Assembly (NCBI GenBank): GCA_024226535.1 | Contig: JAAELP010000048.1 | Span: 1 to 48,193, forward strand | Reading direction: 5' to 3' | Length of the DNA: 48,193 bases | From: Planctomycetota bacterium | Lineage (GTDB): Bacteria > Planctomycetota > Phycisphaerae > Phycisphaerales > SM1A02 | Part shown: piece by piece, positions 43,495 through 48,193 of the stretch | How the letters are laid out: the number at the start of each line of letters is the position of its first letter | Position numbering within the stretch: position 1 is the stretch's first letter | Translations under genes and position numbers: made by a program | Notes under the pieces: model-generated | What the model was told of the DNA's origin: nothing | The model's database searches: none | The model's input: the letters and a program-made list of their open reading frames with translations, nothing else

Positions 43495-45666
43495 TCACCT
43501 GATGAACAACATCTCCGCGTAGGTCGGCAGCGGCCAGAGATCGTCGGGCACGACCCGCTCGAGCGCGTCGGCGGCCGCGCGGGCCCGCTTCATGGCGGGG
43601 ATGAGCGCGTCGCGGACGTGAGAGGCGTGAGCGACCATGTCCTCCGGCGGGCTGGTTTCCGCTTCCTCCACCGCGTCGGCGGCGGTGCGAAGCTCGCCGA
43701 CGAGGCCGATGAGCCCCTGGAGCTGGTCTCGGGTGTCTTCGCAATCCAGGCCCGCGGACCGGGTGGCGGTGACCGTGCCCGCGAGCTCCGTCTGGAACCG
43801 CAGGGCCGCGGGCAGGATCTCCGTCCGCAGCATCGACACGAGCGTCCGGGCCTCGATCTCCACCACTTTGTAATACCGCTCGTAGAGGATCTCGACGCGC
43901 GCGTCGAGCTCGACCTCGCTGAGCACGGCGTACTTCGCGAAGAGCTTCTTCGCCTTCTCGGTGCGCAAGGCGCCGAGGGCGTCGGCGGTGCTCCTCAGGT
44001 TCGGCAGTCCGCGACGCTCCGCTTCCGCGTGCCACGAGTCGTCGTAGTTGTCACCGTCGAACACGACGCGGCGGTGATTCTTGACGACCTCCTGGAGCAG
44101 CGACGTGACGATGCGCTCGATCCTCTCGGGCGAGCGGTCGCCGCCGACGCGCTGCTCCAGCTCCGTCGCCATGAAGTCGAGCGACTCGGCGATGATCGTG
44201 TTGAGCACGGTGTTGGGCCACGCGACGGTCGCGGTGGACCCGACGGCGCGGAACTCGAACTTGTTGCCGGTGAACGCGAACGGGCTCGTGCGATTCCGGT
44301 CGCCGGCGTGCCGCGGGATGAGCGGAAGCGTCTTGGCGCCGAGGTCGAGCGAGCCGCCCTTCTTCGTCGAGCGCGGATCACCCTGCTCGAGCTGGTCGAG
44401 AATGTCCGAGAGCATCTCGCCGAGGAACACCGAGATGATCGCGGGCGGGGCCTCGTTCGCGCCGAGCCGATGGTCGTTGCCGGCGTACGCGACCGAGGCG
44501 CGAAGCAGGTCCGCGTGCAGGTCGACGGCGCGGATGACCGCCGTCAGGAAGACGAGGAACTGCATGTTCGTGTGCGTTTCGTCCCGCGGGTTGAGCAGGT
44601 TCACGCCGTTGTCCGAGGAGAGCGACCAGTTGTTGTGTTTGCCGGAGCCGTTGACGCCGGCGAACGGCTTCTCGTGCATCAGGCACACGAGCCCGTGGTC
44701 CTCGGCCACCGTCTCGAGGACGTGCATCGTCAGCATCTGGTGGTCGGCGGAGACGTTGGTGTTCTCGAAGGTGGGGGCGATCTCGTACTGGCCGGGGGCG
44801 ACCTCGTTGTGCCGTGTCTTCACGGGCACGCCCAGCTCGCAGAGGCGGTGCTCGACCTCGGTCATGAAGGCCATCACGCGCGCCGGGATCGCGCCGAAAT
44901 AGTGGTCGTCGAGCTGGTGGCCCTTCGGGGGAGGCGAGCCGATGAGCGTGCGCCCGCAGATCTGGAGATCACGCCGCGCCTGGTAGAAGCTCCGATCGAC
45001 GAGGAAGTACTCCTGCTCCGAACCGAGCGTCGTGTGCACGTGGGTAACGCCTGCGTCGGCGCCGAACACGGACAGGATCCGCAGCGCCTGGTCGCTGACG
45101 GCATGGTTGGAACGGATGAGCGGCGTCTTCTTGTCGAGCGCCTCGCCGTGGTACGAGACGAAGACGCTCGGAATGCACAGCGTCGCGCTGTCGGCGGAGG
45201 TGAGGATGAACGCGGGGCTCGTGGCGTCCCACGCGGTGTACCCGCGCGCCTCGTACGTGTCGCGGATGCCGCCGGAGGGGAAGCTGCTCGCATCCGGCTC
45301 GCCGACGATCAGGTCCTCGCCGGAGATCGTGCTCGTCGCGCCGTCGGGACCGTCGGTCGAGAGGAACGCGTCGTGCTTCTCGGCGGTCGTCCCGGTCAGC
45401 GGCTGGAACCAGTGGCAGTAGTGCGTCGCGCCGTGCTCGGTCGCCCAGTCCTTCATCGCGACGGCGACGGTGTTGGCGATGCCCGGGTCGAGCGGGAGCC
45501 CCTGCCGGATCGTCCTCTGGAGCTTGTCGAACACGTCCGTGGGGAGACGCTTCAGCATCACGTCCCCGGTGAAGGTGAGCGATCCGAAGACGTCCGCATG
45601 CGTCAAGCCGTGGGCTCTGTCCATCTCGTAAGACCCTGTCCGAGGCTTCTCGGTGCTCGCAGTCAT
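43495..45666 (-). CDS. glnN: Glutamine synthetase type III
   Basis: A 723-residue enzyme that makes glutamine from glutamate and ammonia. The size and motifs are those of the GSIII class, not GSI: N-terminal [62 protein letters not shown] and [20 protein letters not shown], then [20 protein letters not shown]. The ATG at 45666 has AAGGA 10 nt upstream. GSIII is found in cyanobacteria, Bacteroidetes, planctomycetes and others. No GlnB/GlnK or nitrogen regulator adjoins it; it lies 211 nt upstream of the signalling operon on the same strand. Confidence 0.95.
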   Translation of the reverse strand: MTASTEKPRTGSYEMDRAHGLTHADVFGSLTFTGDVMLKRLPTDVFDKLQRTIRQGLPLDPGIANTVAVAMKDWATEHGATHYCHWFQPLTGTTAEKHDAFLSTDGPDGATSTISGEDLIVGEPDASSFPSGGIRDTYEARGYTAWDATSPAFILTSADSATLCIPSVFVSYHGEALDKKTPLIRSNHAVSDQALRILSVFGADAGVTHVHTTLGSEQEYFLVDRSFYQARRDLQICGRTLIGSPPPKGHQLDDHYFGAIPARVMAFMTEVEHRLCELGVPVKTRHNEVAPGQYEIAPTFENTNVSADHQMLTMHVLETVAEDHGLVCLMHEKPFAGVNGSGKHNNWSLSSDNGVNLLNPRDETHTNMQFLVFLTAVIRAVDLHADLLRASVAYAGNDHRLGANEAPPAIISVFLGEMLSDILDQLEQGDPRSTKKGGSLDLGAKTLPLIPRHAGDRNRTSPFAFTGNKFEFRAVGSTATVAWPNTVLNTIIAESLDFMATELEQRVGGDRSPERIERIVTSLLQEVVKNHRRVVFDGDNYDDSWHAEAERRGLPNLRSTADALGALRTEKAKKLFAKYAVLSEVELDARVEILYERYYKVVEIEARTLVSMLRTEILPAALRFQTELAGTVTATRSAGLDCEDTRDQLQGLIGLVGELRTAADAVEEAETSPPEDMVAHASHVRDALIPAMKRARAAADALERVVPDDLWPLPTYAEMLFIR

Positions 45667-45872
45667 GAGGTGAGGTTCCTTCCAGGAGAGAAGTGGTTCC
45701 GTCCGTGCTCGTCCTCGCTCCGGCACCCGTGGTCAGGCCGGCGATGCGGGGAGTATCGCCGTCCCGCCGCGAGCCGCAAGCGGCGGTGGCGAGTGACCCA
45801 TAGATATAGGGCGGTTCCGCTCAGCGGGGCGGAAACGACCGCGGAAAACGACGCGCTGTGCGTAAGTTGACT

Positions 45873-46658
45873 TCAGCCGCAGACGAGGCCGCCGGCGAGC
45901 TCGCCGACGAAACCGGCGGCGGCGGCGACGGGGTCGGCGGCGTCCATTCGGCGCACCAGCGCCGAGCCGACGATCGCGCCCTCGGCCACGCGGGTCACGG
46001 CGGCGACGTGGGCCGCGGTGGAGATTCCGAAGCCGACGGCCACCGGGAGGTCGGTGTGGCGACGCACCTCCTCGACTCGCGTGCTCACCTCGGGGGCGGC
46101 GTCCTGCTCGCCGGTGATGCCCGAGCGAGCGAGCACGTAGACGAAGCCGCGGCAGCGGGCCACCAGCTCCGCGATACGCGGCTCGGGCGTGGTCGGGGCA
46201 ACGAGCAGGCTGAAGGCGAGGTCGTGCCGGTCGGCGAGTTCCGTCAGGACGTCGGCGTCGCGGGAGTCGAGGTCGGGGATGATCAGGCCGTCGATGCCCG
46301 CCCCGGCGGCTTCCGCCGCGAACCGATCGGGGCCGAGGCGGTGCACGATCGAGATGCTCACCATGGCTACGAGCCCGAGCCCGATCTCCGGTCGCACGTC
46401 GCGCACGAGATCCAGCACCCGCTCGGGGGTCACGCCTCCGAGAAGCGCCTCGTGCATGGAGGCGGCGATCACGGGACCGTCGGCGATGGGATCCGAGAAC
46501 GGGATGCCCAACTCCACGATGCCCGCCCCGGCCGACTCCAGCGCGGGCAGGACCAGCCGCGTGACGTCCAGCGACGGGTATCCGGCGGTGACGAACGGCA
46601 TGAGCACCGGCTGACCGGAGGCGCGATGGCGGGCGAAGATCTCGTCGATCCGGGACAC
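45873..46658 (-). CDS. trpA: Tryptophan synthase alpha chain
   Basis: A 261-residue TIM-barrel lyase releasing indole from indole-glycerol phosphate. Catalytic E49 and D60 (VELGIPFSDPIAD) match the E. coli numbering exactly; also present are PFVTAGYPS, LIIPDL, and the phosphate-binding VGFGIST and VGSALV. The GTG at 46658 lies 4 nt after the stop of the MazG-like gene, so it is in that operon. trpB, its partner, is not visible; the operon's other members are unrelated to tryptophan. Between it and glnN lie 206 nt, AT-richer around ATAGATATAGG and without a gene. Confidence 0.95.
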   Translation of the reverse strand: MSRIDEIFARHRASGQPVLMPFVTAGYPSLDVTRLVLPALESAGAGIVELGIPFSDPIADGPVIAASMHEALLGGVTPERVLDLVRDVRPEIGLGLVAMVSISIVHRLGPDRFAAEAAGAGIDGLIIPDLDSRDADVLTELADRHDLAFSLLVAPTTPEPRIAELVARCRGFVYVLARSGITGEQDAAPEVSTRVEEVRRHTDLPVAVGFGISTAAHVAAVTRVAEGAIVGSALVRRMDAADPVAAAAGFVGELAGGLVCG

Positions 46659-46662
46659 GGGT

Positions 46663-46946
46663 CTACTTGGTCCCCTCCGGCCCGCCCGACTCGACGTACT
46701 TGTCGTGCACCGCCCGCGTCAAGTCGACGCCGGTGATGTTCGCAAGGGTGGTGAGCCACGCGAGCACGTCGGCGAACTCCTCGGCGAGGTGTTGCGGGTC
46801 GCCGTCGCCGCGCTCACGGTGGGCGAGCGCCTCGGCCAGTTCGCCGATCTCCTCGCTGAACCAGAGGAACGTCGCCGGGGCGCCGCGGGCCGAGTCGGTC
46901 GGGTAGTAGCGTTCGTGGATGAGCTGCTGGAACTCGGCGATCTGCA

Positions 46947-46947
<1 letters not shown>
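46663..46947 (-). CDS. MazG-like nucleotide pyrophosphohydrolase
   Basis: A 94-residue all-alpha NTP pyrophosphohydrolase. Metal-binding acidic residues are E32, E33 and E36 (SEEIGELAEAL) and E57 and D60 (EEFADVLAWL), the ExxE and ExxD pattern of the MazG/RS21-C6 group that hydrolyses dNTPs or aberrant nucleotides. It is a single-domain form. The ATG overlaps the stop of the upstream His-rich membrane protein (TGATG), and trpA follows after 4 nt, so the three genes are one transcriptional unit. Confidence 0.88.
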
Positions 46948-47450
<503 letters not shown>

Positions 47451-47637
47451 GGAAACTCCTTGCCGACATGATGACGGCCACCGACACCGTCGGCAATGCA
47501 ATCATCTGACTTTGTGCCAGAACGGTACGAAGTTCGCGCCGCGAAAGCCGCCACGGACCCGCGAGATCATCGCGGTCCATCTCGTACAATGCCGTGGTCG
47601 CTCGGCCGCTCGGGCCGGACCGTACGAGGGAGACAAC

Positions 47638-48081
47638 ATGATGAAGTGGCGTGATGCATTTGCCGCCGGCGGCCTGGGTCTGGCGATCGCCGCGGGCGCG
47701 TCAACCGGCGCACTCGCCGGTACGGGCGGTGCCGACGCGTGCGCCGAGGCCCCCGACGTCGGCCCCGGCAGCTACGCCGGCACCACCGCCGGCGCCGACA
47801 GCGACGGTTCGGCGTGCTCCTTATCGGCGGACAGCCCCGACGTCTGGTTCCGCTTCACGGCGGGCGGCGACGGCGCCCTGACGGTGAGCACGTGCGCAAG
47901 CGCCGGCTTCGACACCGTGCTCAGCGTGCACGAAGCGTGCCCGGGAACTCCGGCGACCAGATCGAGTGCAACGACGACTCGTGCGGCGGCATGCGGTCGC
48001 AGATCACGACCGACCTCGCCGACGGGCAGAGCGTGCTCGTCCGCGTGTCCGGGAGCTATAACCGAAAGTTGTGGATGGTGA
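47638..48081 (+). CDS. Exported cysteine-rich protein, apparently frameshifted
   Basis: The ATG at 47638 has GAGGGAG 6 nt upstream and opens a signal peptide (residues 1-28, ending GALAG). The mature part, with DACAEAPDVGPGSYAGTTAGA, PDVWFRFTAG and TCASAGFDTVLSVHEAC, resembles exported planctomycete domains of the pre-peptidase style. After residue 103 the sequence in this frame becomes unlike a protein domain, while the -1 frame continues the expected pattern (GDQIECNDDSCGG, LADGQSVLVRVSG) to a stop at 48089. The switch point is at CCCGGGA (47940-47946), an in-phase slippery heptamer. It is either an indel, a sequencing error, or a programmed frameshift. In both frames the protein ends early for this fold, so decay is plausible. 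Confidence 0.65.
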   Translation: MMKWRDAFAAGGLGLAIAAGASTGALAGTGGADACAEAPDVGPGSYAGTTAGADSDGSACSLSADSPDVWFRFTAGGDGALTVSTCASAGFDTVLSVHEACPGTPATRSSATTTRAAACGRRSRPTSPTGRACSSACPGAITESCGW

Positions 48082-48139
48082 CGACGTGAAAAAGGTGGCG
48101 TACCTTGAAGAAGCCTAACCCTTCAGGAGTACACCACCC

Positions 48140-48193
48140 ATGTCTGAGACAAAGCCTACCACCGACGTGATCGCGTTTCCATCGGACGACGCC
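48140..48193 (+). CDS. 5' end of an unidentified gene (partial, cut by the window)
   Basis: The ATG at 48140 has AGGAG (48125-48129) 10 nt upstream and reads MSETKPTTDVIAFPSDDA up to the window end. No family can be named from 18 residues. It follows the frameshifted exported protein by about 50 nt, on the same strand. Confidence 0.6.
   Translation, partial: MSETKPTTDVIAFPSDDA

Noticed and set aside
42976..45870. A 964-residue plus-strand frame opposite glutamine synthetase
   Set aside because: Antisense shadow of a conserved enzyme; its composition is His/Arg/Asp-rich with no domain pattern.
45667..45872. Sigma-54 promoter or nitrogen-regulator site upstream of glutamine synthetase
   Set aside because: No TGGC-N8-TGC pattern or recognisable operator could be found; only a short GGTTCCGC/GCGGAAAC-like inverted repeat is present.

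Overview
This GC-rich, gene-dense bacterial window most likely comes from a planctomycete of the Phycisphaerae type. The best clue is a secreted protein at 5279-6358. It carries two dockerin-like repeats of the DxNxxxxVDFxDILxxxAxW form, a style common in exported proteins of that group. A DUF1573 lipoprotein, a class III glutamine synthetase and a cysteine-rich exported protein of similar style at 47638 agree with this. There is no 16S rRNA, so the taxonomy is inference. No insertion sequence, phage, integrase, toxin-antitoxin pair or CRISPR array was seen. This is core chromosome sprinkled with small palindromic repeats. Layout: 1-5210 holds the 5' edge of a minus-strand gene behind an RBS-occluding hairpin, a MEMO/AmrB-family protein, a DUF1573-ankyrin lipoprotein and an M32 carboxypeptidase. 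5279-10055 holds the dockerin-type exported protein, AnmK, a UDP-glucuronate decarboxylase and RecA with a long N-terminal extension. 10208-15293 holds a PilZ-DnaJ fusion, tRNA-Leu(CAG), an LplT-like MFS transporter apparently starting at CTG, a cysteine desulfurase and PurD. 15307-21115 is a minus-strand run transcribed as gcvH, ABC ATPase, FtsX-like permease, uvrB. 21275-23824 holds a candidate small RNA with its own promoter and terminator, followed by a TIM-barrel protein, cytidylate kinase and a PlsC-type acyltransferase. 23847-29499 holds a TauE-like permease, a 3D-domain cell-wall protein disrupted in frame by a 120-bp palindromic element, a methyltransferase, a CPBP protease-like membrane protein, a gamma-glutamyltransferase and an FAH-family enzyme. 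29507-37815 is the housekeeping block dnaG-rpoD, rpmB, clpX, a small membrane protein and tig. 38004-43283 is a three-gene signalling operon. 43495-48193 holds glutamine synthetase III, trpA, a MazG-like protein, a His-rich repeat membrane protein, a frameshifted exported protein and the start of another gene. The most unusual object is the 42048-43283 protein. It is an FAH-family enzyme with an intact phosphoreceiver domain inserted between its N-terminal subdomain and its catalytic core. It is the first gene of an operon with a CHASE4-type hybrid histidine kinase and a second response regulator, which suggests a phosphorelay acting directly on a metabolic enzyme. Other points of interest are the candidate sRNA, two families of small palindromic repeats with compensatory stem changes, a set of genes lacking a Shine-Dalgarno but with TANNNT boxes 5-7 nt before the start codon (probable leaderless mRNAs), and an in-phase slippery heptamer where an exported protein changes frame.
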